DNA of 64,000 nucleotides from an uncultured Lachnospiraceae bacterium (GTDB lineage: Bacteria; Bacillota; Clostridia; Lachnospirales; Lachnospiraceae). The stretch covers positions 1 to 64,000 of the forward strand of contig CAJUDX010000006.1 in assembly GCA_910584785.1 (NCBI GenBank), written 5' to 3'. The position numbers and the translations under genes were made by a program. Below the pieces are notes generated by a model. The model was not told where the DNA came from. It did not search any database and was given only the letters and a program-made list of their open reading frames with translations. This document shows positions 1 through 8,536 of the stretch, piece after piece (the first letter of the stretch is position 1; the number at the start of each line of letters is the position of its first letter).

Positions 1-55
1 GTAACTAAGCAGTTGGTTATGTATTGATTAATGATTAAAAAATAAGAAAGGAAAA

Positions 56-1492
56 ATGACAATGAAGAAGATGAAGAAGTTATTAAGCATGTTATTGACC
101 GTAATTATGGTGTTGGCGATGACAGCACCGAGTTTTGCAGATACGACTGAAGGTGGAAAGATTACTATATCTAATCCTAAACAAGGTGTCTATACATTAT
201 ATAAGGTATTTGATGTTGTTTATGCGGAAGATAAGACCGATAGCTCAGGATATTCTTACTATACTAAAAATACAAATAATGATTGGATTACATTTCTTGG
301 AAACCAAGGATTTACCTTACAGGAAGTAAAAGATGCATCTGGGGCAACTGTTAGATATAATGTAACAGATGCTGCTAATGTAGTTGCTGCTGAATTTGCA
401 AATGCATTGAGAGAAAAAACAAACTTATTAACCAAGGTTGATGAAAAAACAGTTAATAGTGAAGAAACAGCCGCACTTGATTTTATAGTTTCTGCTTTAG
501 GATATTATTTTGTAGATACAACAACAGGTAGCCTGTGCAACTTAACAACAACGAATCCAGAAGTAACAATTCAGGATAAGAATGATGTTCCATTTGAAAA
601 AGAGATAGTTACTAATACAGATGGTGGCGTACAGATTGGTGATGTTATAAGTTATAAGCTTACAGGCAAGGTGGCAGATGTTACAGGTTTTGATGAATAT
701 AATTATGCAGTTGCAGATACTATGGGTGCAGGATTAACTTATAATTCTGACTCTTTGAAAGTAAAAATAGGTGAAGTTGAGGTACCTGTTAGTGATACGG
801 CAACACAAGGTACGAATGGATTTAAGATTAGTATCCCATTTGTTAATGAACAGGGTGCTATTTATACGGCTGGAGCAGATATTGAAATTACGTATACGGC
901 TACAGTAAATAGTGATGCAAAGGCAGTAGTAATTGAAAACAATGCAACACTGACATATGGCCCAAATGATAATACACAGAATATTACAAAAAAGGTGGCT
1001 ATTTATACTTCTCAAATTGTAATTGATAAGGTTAAGGAAGGCGAAACAACTACTAAATTAGCTGGTGCAGAGTTCCGTCTGCTTAATTCTGAAAATAAGT
1101 ACTATAAGCTTACTACTACAGAGAACAGTACTGCAGCTACCGTTACATGGGTGAATGATGTTAGTGAAGCTACTATAGTGACAACGGATAATAATGGAGC
1201 AGCTAGCTTTACAGGTTTAAAGAATGGCACATATAAGTTAGAAGAAGTAAAAGCCCCTGCAGGTTATAACCGTTTAACTGATTTAGTAGAAGTAGCGGTA
1301 AATGGCAATCCTATACCAAATGAGGATGGGACTTATGTTGTAACTTCGCTTACAGCTACAGCACAGGTTACTAACAACACAGGAAGTATCCTTCCTTCCA
1401 CTGGTGGTATTGGTACTACGATTTTCTATGCAGCAGGTATTATTTTAATGGCAGGCGCAGTATTTTTCGTAGTTAGAAGAAAAAGAGCATAA
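56..1492 (+). CDS. SpaA-type major pilin, LPXTG-anchored
   Basis: This is a 478-residue secreted pilin backbone subunit. An N-terminal signal peptide (Lys-rich start, hydrophobic core, likely cleavage after SFA near residue 28) is followed by Cna-B/prealbumin-like pilin domains. The last domain has the E-box-like stretch LEEVKAPAGY, typical of isopeptide-stabilised pilins. The C-terminus has the sorting signal LPSTG (about 446-450), a hydrophobic segment and the tail RRKRA. A canonical YPK pilin motif is not obvious; VAIYTSQIVIDK may hold the linking lysine. AGAAAGG precedes the start, and ATG at 62 is an alternative start. The class C sortase follows directly, which supports covalent pilus assembly. 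The gene is more AT-rich than the sortase gene. Confidence 0.9.
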   Translation: MTMKKMKKLLSMLLTVIMVLAMTAPSFADTTEGGKITISNPKQGVYTLYKVFDVVYAEDKTDSSGYSYYTKNTNNDWITFLGNQGFTLQEVKDASGATVRYNVTDAANVVAAEFANALREKTNLLTKVDEKTVNSEETAALDFIVSALGYYFVDTTTGSLCNLTTTNPEVTIQDKNDVPFEKEIVTNTDGGVQIGDVISYKLTGKVADVTGFDEYNYAVADTMGAGLTYNSDSLKVKIGEVEVPVSDTATQGTNGFKISIPFVNEQGAIYTAGADIEITYTATVNSDAKAVVIENNATLTYGPNDNTQNITKKVAIYTSQIVIDKVKEGETTTKLAGAEFRLLNSENKYYKLTTTENSTAATVTWVNDVSEATIVTTDNNGAASFTGLKNGTYKLEEVKAPAGYNRLTDLVEVAVNGNPIPNEDGTYVVTSLTATAQVTNNTGSILPSTGGIGTTIFYAAGIILMAGAVFFVVRRKRA

Positions 1493-1580
1493 TAAATTGC
1501 AGAATATAAAATGACGGTTAAAAAATTATTTGATCTAACTATTTATTAGGGGCGCAGAACAACCGATTTTTAAGCTCCCT

Positions 1581-1589
1581 TGATATAAT
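1581..1589 (+). promoter_or_regulatory. Extended -10 promoter candidate for sortase gene
   Basis: TGATATAAT is an extended -10 element 27 bases before the sortase start. No good -35 is visible at 17 bp, so this would be a -35-weak promoter. It would allow sortase expression apart from the pilin. Confidence 0.4.
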
Positions 1590-1615
1590 AAGGCAGGAAA
1601 GGACAGAAAGAGTTT

Positions 1616-2626
1616 ATGAAACGTATTATCATTAATATCATTATCGGCTTGATATTTCTGGCGGGTCTTTCTGTCCTTCTTTATCCCAGTGTAAGTGATT
1701 ATATTAATGAACTTCATGCTTCCCGCGCGATTGCCAATTATGACAATACCATTGGTGAAATGAAAGAGGAAGATTATACAAAGGAATTGCAGGCTTCTGT
1801 AGAATATAATCAATATCTTGCAGAATTTTCGAGTTTAAATGCAGCCGCAATGACAGAAGAAGAGCGCGAAGATGGACCATATGAGGATCTTTTAAATGTG
1901 GCTGGTTCTGGAATAATGGGTTCGATTAAGATTCCATCAGTAAAAATTAATCTTCCTATTTACCATGGAACCGACGAAGCCGTTCTTCAGGTAGCCGTCG
2001 GTCACTACATCGGTTCGTCTCTCCCCATCGGCGGAGAGAGCACCCACGCTATTTTGACCGGACACCGCGGCCTTCCGTCGGCAAAGCTTTTTACTGACCT
2101 GGACCGTCTGGAAACAGGCGATATCTTTTACATTAAAGTATTAGGAGAAATCCTGGAATATCAGATTGACCAGATTGAAATTGTTCTCCCCGAAGAGGTC
2201 GAGGGTTTATCCATCGTTCCCGGAGAGGATTATGTAACTTTAGTGACCTGCACCCCCTACGGCATCAACAGTCACCGGATGCTGATTCGCGGAACCCGCA
2301 TTCCCTACGATGGGAAATATGAGGAAGAAGTGAAGATGAAACCAGCACCGGCAGCTTCGGATGTACCACAGGAGGAAGATACGCAGGGCAATGGATTTAC
2401 GACCAAACAGTGGATTTGGTTTGGCGTTGCGGCATTTGGGGCAGCGATTGGAGCGGGGCTTCTGCTTCCTGGAAAGAAGAGTACAAAAACCAGTGAAGCA
2501 GGTTCCGACCAGGCAGCCAATGAGAAAGGCAAAGCCGATAAGAAAGCTGCCAGCCGGAAAGAAAAGAAACGCTCAAAACGCAGCAGAACAGAGAAGAAAG
2601 AAGGTAGCCATGAAGAGAACGAATAA
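1616..2626 (+). CDS. srtC: Class C (pilus) sortase
   Basis: This 336-residue membrane transpeptidase polymerises pilins through the LPXTG Thr. It has an N-terminal membrane segment (about 4-23), the sortase core with IKIPSVKINLPIYHGT and TGHRG (catalytic His150), TLVTCTPYG (Cys212) and SHRMLIRG (Arg221). A second membrane segment follows near 265-285, then a very basic Lys/Arg tail; this double anchor is usual for class C. The lid region usually carries a DPF/DPW motif, but here it reads REDGPYEDLL, so the lid anchor is not canonical. The 3' end overlaps the next LPXTG gene by 17 bases, implying translational coupling. Confidence 0.93.
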   Translation: MKRIIINIIIGLIFLAGLSVLLYPSVSDYINELHASRAIANYDNTIGEMKEEDYTKELQASVEYNQYLAEFSSLNAAAMTEEEREDGPYEDLLNVAGSGIMGSIKIPSVKINLPIYHGTDEAVLQVAVGHYIGSSLPIGGESTHAILTGHRGLPSAKLFTDLDRLETGDIFYIKVLGEILEYQIDQIEIVLPEEVEGLSIVPGEDYVTLVTCTPYGINSHRMLIRGTRIPYDGKYEEEVKMKPAPAASDVPQEEDTQGNGFTTKQWIWFGVAAFGAAIGAGLLLPGKKSTKTSEAGSDQAANEKGKADKKAASRKEKKRSKRSRTEKKEGSHEENE

Positions 2627-3545
2627 AATAAACCGTATGGTAGCTTTTCTGGCGGCAGTCATATTGACAGTCTTTGGTTTGTGCCAGGCCGCATTTGCTG
2701 CAGACACAAACACAACGAACTATGCAAATATTGACCCGGATCGTCCGGTATCCTTAACGATTAAGCTGGTAAAGGAAGACGGAGAGACAGATACCGCCAA
2801 AACCGCCAGTATCAGGATTTATCAGGCTGGAGAATGGGACGGAAATCAGGGAAAGTATGTGCTGACTGATGAGTTTGCCGCTTCTGGTGTTAATCTGGAA
2901 GGGAAAACGGGCGAGGATATCTTAGAGGAAATCAGCGCTCTGCAAACCTTTATCGCAGAAAATGGCCTTACCCCTCTTGCCCAGGGAAGGACCCAGAATG
3001 GTCAGTATACTACTCCAGAGTTATCCATGGGCTTATACATGGTATGCTCACCGACGAATGCTCAGGCGATTGCTAATGGTGATAATACTGTAATTACCCC
3101 ATTTTTAACTACATTACCCTTATGGGTTGACGAGGATAATGCCATGGGAGAATGGCGCTATGCCGTGGAAGCTTCCCCTAAACATGGAAGGCCGTCGGGT
3201 AATAACGGCGGCGGAAGTAATGGCGGAGGCGGATCTGGTGGCAGCGGAGGCGGCGGTGGCGGAACGACCACAATCACTCCAGAAGGACCACCAACAGCCC
3301 TGATTGATGATGGTGGGACTCCATTAGATGGACTTAATCCACCATCGGAGCTGATTGACGATGAGGATGTGCCACTGGCAGATAATCCCTTCCTTGAATT
3401 GATTGAGGATGTATTAGTTCCTTTGGGGCTTTTGCCAAAAACAGGAGATGGATCGATCAGCTATGCGCCGTTGCTGGCGTTAATGGCGGCAAGCGGATTG
3501 CTGATTTTCGGGCTGATTTGGAGGAAGGTCAGGAAGGCGCGTTAG
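2610..3545 (+). CDS. LPXTG-anchored accessory pilin-like protein
   Basis: This is a 311-residue secreted protein. ATG at 2610 is chosen because AGAAAGAAGG lies 5 bases upstream and it opens a clean signal peptide ending AAFA|AD; the frame is open further upstream but there it only shadows the sortase tail. A pilin-like N-terminal half (through about residue 190) is followed by a Gly/Ser/Asn-rich linker near 200-225 and two short related segments, ALIDDGGTPL and ELIDDEDVPL. LPKTG lies at about 275-279, then a hydrophobic segment and RKVRKAR. It is probably a minor or basal pilin of this cluster. The role is inferred from context; the family is not named with certainty. Confidence 0.8.
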   Translation: MKRTNKINRMVAFLAAVILTVFGLCQAAFAADTNTTNYANIDPDRPVSLTIKLVKEDGETDTAKTASIRIYQAGEWDGNQGKYVLTDEFAASGVNLEGKTGEDILEEISALQTFIAENGLTPLAQGRTQNGQYTTPELSMGLYMVCSPTNAQAIANGDNTVITPFLTTLPLWVDEDNAMGEWRYAVEASPKHGRPSGNNGGGSNGGGGSGGSGGGGGGTTTITPEGPPTALIDDGGTPLDGLNPPSELIDDEDVPLADNPFLELIEDVLVPLGLLPKTGDGSISYAPLLALMAASGLLIFGLIWRKVRKAR

Positions 3546-3580
3546 TTAATTTAGATAAATAAATTCTGTAAAAATAAAAT

Positions 3581-3620
3581 GCACTGTGAGTAACAAATAA
3601 TGTTATAAGCAGTGCTTTTT
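3581..3620 (+). terminator. Rho-independent terminator after pilus operon
   Basis: GCACTG (3581-3586) pairs with CAGTGC (3610-3615). Inside it GTAACA pairs with TGTTAT, and five T residues follow. It closes the pilus cluster. Confidence 0.75.
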
Positions 3621-3720
3621 ATGTGGGATTTTATTTTAGGTGAGAATAAAGTGTAATGATGAAAGTAAGAAAGTAGATAAGTAACTAAATGTACCTATTT
3701 TGCTAAGAGGTAATATACTT

Positions 3721-4032
3721 ATGAATGTTGTAAAATGTATTAATGGTCATTATTATGATTCAAGTCGGTTTGCTGTTTGTCCATTTTGTCAAGAACGTGA
3801 ATTTGTACCGAAAACACAATATAAACGAGAGGATTCGGAAATTGTACTAAGAGAGGCGCAGAAATCTAAAAAAATTACTGCAGCGGTAAAAATACGAATT
3901 GTTACCTGGATTTGTTATACGGTGGGCCTTTCAATTCTTCCAACAATAATATATGTGTTAATTGATTCATTGTTTGGGGTTGGATTAAGTGATTTAGATA
4001 AATTTATTTCTGATTTTTTGTGCTTACGTTAG
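3721..4032 (+). CDS. Zinc-ribbon small membrane protein (possibly 5' half of a split gene)
   Basis: This 103-residue protein begins with a zinc-ribbon-like motif, CINGHYYD then CPFC (residues 5-24), as often seen beside FHA proteins in Lachnospiraceae. A basic linker and one or two hydrophobic stretches (about 58-80) follow. ATG at 3721 is preferred because AAGAGG lies 10 bases upstream. The frame ends just after a run of six T (4014-4019). The next ORF continues membrane-like sequence in another frame and lacks its own ribosome binding site, so one ancestral gene may have been frameshifted. Function is unknown; a regulatory or scaffold role with the FHA protein is inference. Confidence 0.6.
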   Translation: MNVVKCINGHYYDSSRFAVCPFCQEREFVPKTQYKREDSEIVLREAQKSKKITAAVKIRIVTWICYTVGLSILPTIIYVLIDSLFGVGLSDLDKFISDFLCLR

Positions 4033-4304
4033 TTATATCGTCAACGACTTTAAAAGGTATTGTTGATGATAAACTTTGGGTAAAAAGTCAAATGCTGTTT
4101 TTAGTTATTTTTACAGGGACATTTTTTGTGCTTTTGTTATTATCTATTTTATATGGGGCAATTACCTATTGTTTTTTATCTGGTGTTGTCCTTGAATATT
4201 ATGTAAAAATAAGATTTTTTATTCTTTCTGTTGCGGGCTGTATACTTAGCTTTATTTTTGGTTTGGCAATGCAGGTTATTGGGGGAATGATTAATGAAAT
4301 ATAG
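4020..4304 (+). CDS. Small multi-pass membrane protein (possibly 3' half of a split gene)
   Basis: This 94-residue reading frame starts at GTG 4020 inside the end of the preceding gene. It has no Shine-Dalgarno sequence. It holds two or three hydrophobic segments (about 25-50 and 62-90). Adding one T to the six-T run at 4014-4019 would fuse it in frame to the zinc-ribbon ORF and give a zinc ribbon plus four-TM protein. The downstream FHA gene overlaps its end by 11 bases, so the three frames form one tight unit. No family is recognised. Confidence 0.5.
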   Translation: MLTLVISSTTLKGIVDDKLWVKSQMLFLVIFTGTFFVLLLLSILYGAITYCFLSGVVLEYYVKIRFFILSVAGCILSFIFGLAMQVIGGMINEI

Positions 4305-4884
4305 CTTGAATATAATAATATTGTTAGTAATAATGGCAGGTGTTCTGCTTAGTATTTATTTAATTAATGAAATTAAAAGAATATGTGCAAAGACAAATGA
4401 AGAAATTCAACAGTATAAGGATAATGAACGAAATATCCCTGTTATGGTAAAAAAAATAACTGAAGAAAATAAAGAGAATAATATCTATGATATTAAATTC
4501 AATGATTATTCTTATGATATTTCAATGACGATACAAATCTATGATTGCGATGATAATTTTAAAATGGGCAGAACATGTGCAATATTAGAATTTGCTTCTG
4601 ATTTAAGATCAAATAGAAGTAATAATAACTATAGAATACAAGGGAATATGATTGCATTAGGGCGGGAAGAAATAAATAATATAATTATTTACCATAAAAC
4701 GGTATCAAGAAAACATTGTGTTATAACATTTGAAGAAGGAGAATATTTTATTGAGGATCTTAATTCATCAAATGGAACCTATATTGATGGTGAAATAGTT
4801 ATAGGTAAAAGAAAATTAAATAAATCTTGTAGGATTGCCTTGGGGAATTTTTATGTGAATTTTAAGTTAGATACTGTGTGTTGA
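4294..4884 (+). CDS. Membrane-anchored FHA-domain protein
   Basis: This 196-residue protein has an N-terminal membrane segment (about 4-24), a short charged linker and a C-terminal forkhead-associated domain (about 125-195). The FHA signature is complete: ALGREE, then SRKHCVI, then DLNSSNGTYIDG. FHA domains bind phosphothreonine, so a partner phosphorylated by a Ser/Thr kinase is expected. No kinase is encoded in this window. GGGGGA lies before the ATG and the gene overlaps the upstream membrane ORF. It is strongly AT-rich. Signalling at the membrane is inference from the domain. Confidence 0.8.
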   Translation: MKYSLNIIILLVIMAGVLLSIYLINEIKRICAKTNEEIQQYKDNERNIPVMVKKITEENKENNIYDIKFNDYSYDISMTIQIYDCDDNFKMGRTCAILEFASDLRSNRSNNNYRIQGNMIALGREEINNIIIYHKTVSRKHCVITFEEGEYFIEDLNSSNGTYIDGEIVIGKRKLNKSCRIALGNFYVNFKLDTVC

Positions 4885-4947
4885 CAGTATTTCAGCATAT
4901 GGTTTTTGAAAAAGAAAAAGATTAATGTAACTATGGAAGAATAATCA

Positions 4948-4984
4948 TTAAGGCTGGATTACAGAAATTTTCATCCAGCCTTAA
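4948..4984. terminator. Bidirectional terminator between FHA and LytTR genes
   Basis: TTAAGGCTGGAT (4948-4959) and ATCCAGCCTTAA (4973-4984) are perfect 12-base inverted arms with a 13-base loop. It sits between two converging genes and can serve both strands. Confidence 0.75.
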
Positions 4985-5002
4985 ATTAGATAAAATATTT
5001 GC

Positions 5003-5443
5003 TTATTTAAGGTTATTTTTTGCGTAAGCCTGGATAACGCCTGGTGCACAGCTGCGACTTAATGGAAAGCTGTTTCCAGTAGTAATGACTACATTGTTTC
5101 CTTTGATTTCAGTGATTTTATCAACAGGAATCAAAAAGCTTTGATTACATTTAATAAATCCCATTTCTTTTAATAGTGAATATTCGTTTTTTAAAGTTCC
5201 ATATTTAGAGTAATCTCCATTTGTCGTATGAATAATTATTTTATGCCCAAATATTTCAATATAGTTAATAGAATAAATAGGTATTTGTTTCGTGGATGAT
5301 TTGGTTTTGCAGGTATAAAATAGATGTGAGTCTTCATAATTTTTTAAAGCAATAAGGAGAGCATCTGTCCCATATTTCTCAATAAATATTTGAAGTTTTA
5401 CCAGAAGCTTTTTTTCTAAAAAATTCTTTTTCATCTCGTACAT
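5003..5443 (-). CDS. LytTR-family DNA-binding regulator, no receiver domain
   Basis: This 146-residue protein carries a C-terminal LytTR DNA-binding domain (about 50-140). Typical features are the IPIYSINYIEIFGH start, TTNGDYSKYGTL, GFIKCNQSFLIPVDKI and the end PLSRSC. The first 50 residues are helical and show no response-regulator receiver, so its input is not a classical phosphorelay, or it acts alone. AGGGGG lies just before the ATG; ATG at 5434 is an alternative. A TATAAT -10 for this gene is visible at 5467-5472 (minus), with a poor -35. Three direct repeats at 5511-5571 lie upstream and are candidate binding sites, placed to control both this gene and the divergent promoter. Confidence 0.85.
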   Translation of the reverse strand: MYEMKKNFLEKKLLVKLQIFIEKYGTDALLIALKNYEDSHLFYTCKTKSSTKQIPIYSINYIEIFGHKIIIHTTNGDYSKYGTLKNEYSLLKEMGFIKCNQSFLIPVDKITEIKGNNVVITTGNSFPLSRSCAPGVIQAYAKNNLK

Positions 5444-5510
5444 TATCCCCCTAAAAGTATTTCTATATTATAAATACGAAATTTAGTTGGAAAAATAACG
5501 TGAAACTGAA

Positions 5511-5571
5511 AAAAATGTTAAATATGCGAGAAAAATGTCATATATGTGGAGAATTTGTCAAATATGTTGAG
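5511..5571 (+). repeat. Three 20-21 bp direct repeats, candidate LytTR operator
   Basis: Three consecutive copies occupy 5511-5530, 5531-5551 and 5552-5571. Each has the form A-A-T/A-TTTGTYA-(A/T)ATATG followed by G-rich GAG. The spacing of one double-helix-phased repeat every 20-21 bp matches the direct-repeat geometry known for LytTR regulators. The third copy ends 4 bases before a good -35. Binding by the neighbouring LytTR protein is inferred. Confidence 0.6.
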
Positions 5572-5575
5572 GCGC

Positions 5576-5604
5576 TTGTAAGTAAAAACCAGAAATAGTA
5601 TAAT
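5576..5604 (+). promoter_or_regulatory. Promoter reading toward the 5950-9466 genes
   Basis: TTGTAA (5576-5581) and TATAAT (5599-5604) are separated by 17 bases. The triple repeat lies immediately upstream, an activator-type arrangement. Confidence 0.7.
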
Positions 5605-5949
5605 AAAAAAATGGTCAGGGAGCAGCGCTAAGCTTTATTGAAGTACCTGGTTATTTATTCAATTTTTTGACAAATAATATAGCGTGATTTTTGAATATTT
5701 ATGCGCAGACTTGTTTACTCTATTATAACCGCAGGATTTTATGCCACTATATGTAGCGAGTCTGATGCTATTAGATACAAAATATTGATTTTTTGGATAA
5801 ATAACTTTCGGAATGAACTAATTATTTTCCGAAAGTTGCGGTCATTTTTCCTAAAAAAGTGCTTGTTAAACATAAAAAACTGTGATAATGTTACATGGGG
5901 TAGTTCGTTTTGCTATAGAAAATGGTCTATTGCCAACGTAAGGGTGAGT
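5605..5949 (+). other. Long AT-rich 5' leader with an inverted repeat
   Basis: About 345 bases separate the promoter from the first well-placed start codon. A perfect 11-base inverted repeat, AACTTTCGGAA (5803-5813) and TTCCGAAAGTT (5827-5837), lies in the middle with no T-run directly after it. A weak second promoter, TTGTTA (5863) with GATAAT (5884) at 15 bp, may follow. The frame of the next gene is open back to 5701, but no ribosome binding site supports an earlier start. Confidence 0.4.
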
Positions 5950-6798
5950 ATGAAGAGCAGATTGCCAAAATGTAGAAACTTACGTAGTTGGTTTAATAAA
6001 AAGATTATAGAACATCCAATTAGGTTTACATTAATAATTAGCCTGTTACTTTTTTTGGGTGCATATATATTTCTTTTGATTCTTAGCCTTATTGATAATA
6101 TGTTTAAAGATTGTACGTGTATTAACTTCACTCGATTTGAAGGCGGCGTGGAATCCTGGTTTTCTTTTTATGGGAGCTTTTTTGGCGTTATAGCGACAGT
6201 TATTGTAGGCATTATTACGCTGCGTCTGGATATCAAAATGAACCAGATACAGATAGCTTCAGAGGTTAATAAGTTAACATTGAAAAAGATACACCTATAT
6301 GATCGAAAGCGGGAATTTAAACCTTCTATATGGGCTAATGGTGATGATTCTAAACGCTTTATGCTGGAACTGATTTTTTCACGGTTTGAACCTTATTACT
6401 CTATTGAAATCAATCAGGTTTTATGGGGGATTTTTGACCCTTCATTTGATGTCCTGAAACAATATAAGTTAGATATCCAAGTGGCGAAAGTTCAGACTCC
6501 TGATAAATTAAAAGTATATATAAGTTTTGACGATATAAAGGTAAATGATAGAAATAATACAGAGCATTCATTTAATTATTTTTATTGCATTCAGCGTTTT
6601 GAGCCAATTTTAATGCCAGCTTATGAAAAGCAACGTCAACTAATTTTAAAGCTACAGTTGGAAAATACGTTATATCCATTAAAAAAGGACAAAATGTTTG
6701 TGGATTTTAAAGTGAAAGTAGAGCGTGGCGGTATTCAGAAAGGCTATGTTCTTTTTATAGAAAGAGATTGTCAGCTGAATATTGATACCGTTTTTTAA
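5950..6798 (+). CDS. Unrecognised protein with two N-terminal membrane segments
   Basis: Start ATG 5950 is chosen because AAGGG lies 5 bases upstream, giving 282 residues. A basic N-terminus is followed by two hydrophobic segments (about 24-46 and 70-93), joined by a short Cys-containing loop (DCTCINFTRFEGG). The rest is a soluble, probably cytoplasmic domain of about 180 residues rich in Lys and aromatic residues. I do not recognise the family. It lies 14 bases before the next gene and is likely co-transcribed with it. Composition is as AT-rich as its neighbours. Confidence 0.7.
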   Translation: MKSRLPKCRNLRSWFNKKIIEHPIRFTLIISLLLFLGAYIFLLILSLIDNMFKDCTCINFTRFEGGVESWFSFYGSFFGVIATVIVGIITLRLDIKMNQIQIASEVNKLTLKKIHLYDRKREFKPSIWANGDDSKRFMLELIFSRFEPYYSIEINQVLWGIFDPSFDVLKQYKLDIQVAKVQTPDKLKVYISFDDIKVNDRNNTEHSFNYFYCIQRFEPILMPAYEKQRQLILKLQLENTLYPLKKDKMFVDFKVKVERGGIQKGYVLFIERDCQLNIDTVF

Positions 6799-6812
6799 AG
6801 GGGGGATGAGTT

Positions 6813-8519
6813 ATGAGTGAACTTAAAAGTGATAATCATCAGTGTCAGGTATTGACTTTATATGGCTTGAAGAATCAAGAATATCTGCAAAAATTGAATG
6901 ATGAGTTAAAAAGGATTTTAGACGAGAGTTATGATGGGGTATATGATTTTTTTTATGAGTTATTAGAAACAGATGTACCCTATAAAATTCTGCGTTCTCG
7001 AAGGTGTCAGGTGCTGTTTAATATTTTTGTGCCAATTATTTTATTGGAATATAATGATTCTATAAAGATGAAAGGCATGTTTATTTCTGATCATGCATTG
7101 ACGAAATATAAGGAAAAAATACTGAAAGAATCCGGGCTTATTATTGATGATATTGTAATTCATGGTCGTGGGTTGCAGGAATTATATGAATCATTGGATA
7201 GAAATTATTCATGTAAACGAATAAGTATTCAGGTTTATCATCAAAGCCGCAATGCAACAATAAAAAAAGAATTAAAAACTAAGATTACTTCCAAGATGAA
7301 TGTGTTTGATTCAGAGTGGAAGGCTTTGTCATGTCAATTTGTTAATTCCATTTATGTGGGAGCTTCACCTTACATATCTTTTGTTGAAAGCTTTTATGAA
7401 AATGGTGGAAATATAGGACAGATAAAAAATAGAGAGGATTTTTTGGTAATAGAAAACAGTAATGACTATCAAAAATATCAAGGAGAAAGTTCTTTTGTTT
7501 TATTTGAGCATGTAGAACCACCTCCTATATTCAGACAGTTAAGTTATGACTGCTGTTTACGGATATATCATGGTGAAAAAACAGAAAGGATAACATATAT
7601 TCCATATGTTATTCTTAAAAATATGCGGGTGGACTGTTTAAAAAAACTTTTAAATTTGTTATGTGAAAAGCTGCCACAGGAAAAAACAGTGTTTATTCGA
7701 AAAGATTTGAATGCTAAATTATCAGAAACAGGGCTTGCCTATCAAATGAAATTATTAAATGTAGTATTTAATCATATTTATGGATTGTATTTGAAACATC
7801 AATATGCTTTAATGACAGATAATTTGAATTTAGATAAAACTACATTGTATATTTGTTACGGTGAGGAAATTGCGGAAGAGTTATATCATTTGACTTATTC
7901 AGATGTCCAGGAAATATTAGATTTGACCGTGCCATTTATGATAGACCCTGATAAATTAGAAGATGATGAATTGTCAGATGAATTAACAAAAATTGACCTA
8001 AATAAAGGCGATCTTACAGATGTTGATGAGTATTTTTCCAACTTACAGAAGAAAATGCAGATGTATTTTTTCCTTAATGGGCAGATCGATGAAAGACGGG
8101 CACAAAACGGTGAGTTAAGAAAAAAAGGGCTTACACTTGCGGCATTTTATCAAAAAATTGCACATAATAAAAAGCATGTATTGACAGCTACACAGTTAAA
8201 TTCTTGGGACTCAGGAATCGCATCTTGTAATATTTATGTGGCCCCTTCAGATGTCATAGCTTGTTATGTGGCGGCCGGTGAGCAAAGTTTTCGCTATGTG
8301 CTGGAGAAACATAAAGGATTTTTGCATAAAATGATATATGAGATTAATCGCCCTTTATGGAATTGGAATGAGGAGAGTATTAGACAAAAACCAGAAGATT
8401 TATATCGCGAATACCTTGAAAATCATAAAAAGGATGAAGATATTGATTTATTAAAAAAGTTTATGGAGGAAAATAGAAATAAACTGGAGGAATGGGGTAT
8501 ACCGGAAATATTGAAATAA
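6813..8519 (+). CDS. Unrecognised 568-residue soluble protein
   Basis: A very strong AAAGGGGGG ribosome binding site lies 7 bases before the ATG. The protein is Lys/Glu/Tyr-rich with no signal peptide or membrane segment. Visible landmarks are IVIHGRGLQELY near residue 115, a stretch SIYVGASPYISFVESFYENGG near 180-200, and an acidic segment DELSDELTKIDLNKGD near 390. I cannot assign a domain. It is the largest gene of the AT-rich cluster and sits between the two-TM protein and another unknown. An enzymatic or sensing role cannot be inferred safely. Confidence 0.7.
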   Translation: MSELKSDNHQCQVLTLYGLKNQEYLQKLNDELKRILDESYDGVYDFFYELLETDVPYKILRSRRCQVLFNIFVPIILLEYNDSIKMKGMFISDHALTKYKEKILKESGLIIDDIVIHGRGLQELYESLDRNYSCKRISIQVYHQSRNATIKKELKTKITSKMNVFDSEWKALSCQFVNSIYVGASPYISFVESFYENGGNIGQIKNREDFLVIENSNDYQKYQGESSFVLFEHVEPPPIFRQLSYDCCLRIYHGEKTERITYIPYVILKNMRVDCLKKLLNLLCEKLPQEKTVFIRKDLNAKLSETGLAYQMKLLNVVFNHIYGLYLKHQYALMTDNLNLDKTTLYICYGEEIAEELYHLTYSDVQEILDLTVPFMIDPDKLEDDELSDELTKIDLNKGDLTDVDEYFSNLQKKMQMYFFLNGQIDERRAQNGELRKKGLTLAAFYQKIAHNKKHVLTATQLNSWDSGIASCNIYVAPSDVIACYVAAGEQSFRYVLEKHKGFLHKMIYEINRPLWNWNEESIRQKPEDLYREYLENHKKDEDIDLLKKFMEENRNKLEEWGIPEILK

Positions 8520-8536
8520 CCGGTTCCTGGTAGATT

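Noticed and set aside
5701..5949. Earlier in-frame start for the two-TM protein
   Set aside because: No ribosome binding site; the added residues look like translated AT-rich non-coding DNA. ATG 5950 has a good site.
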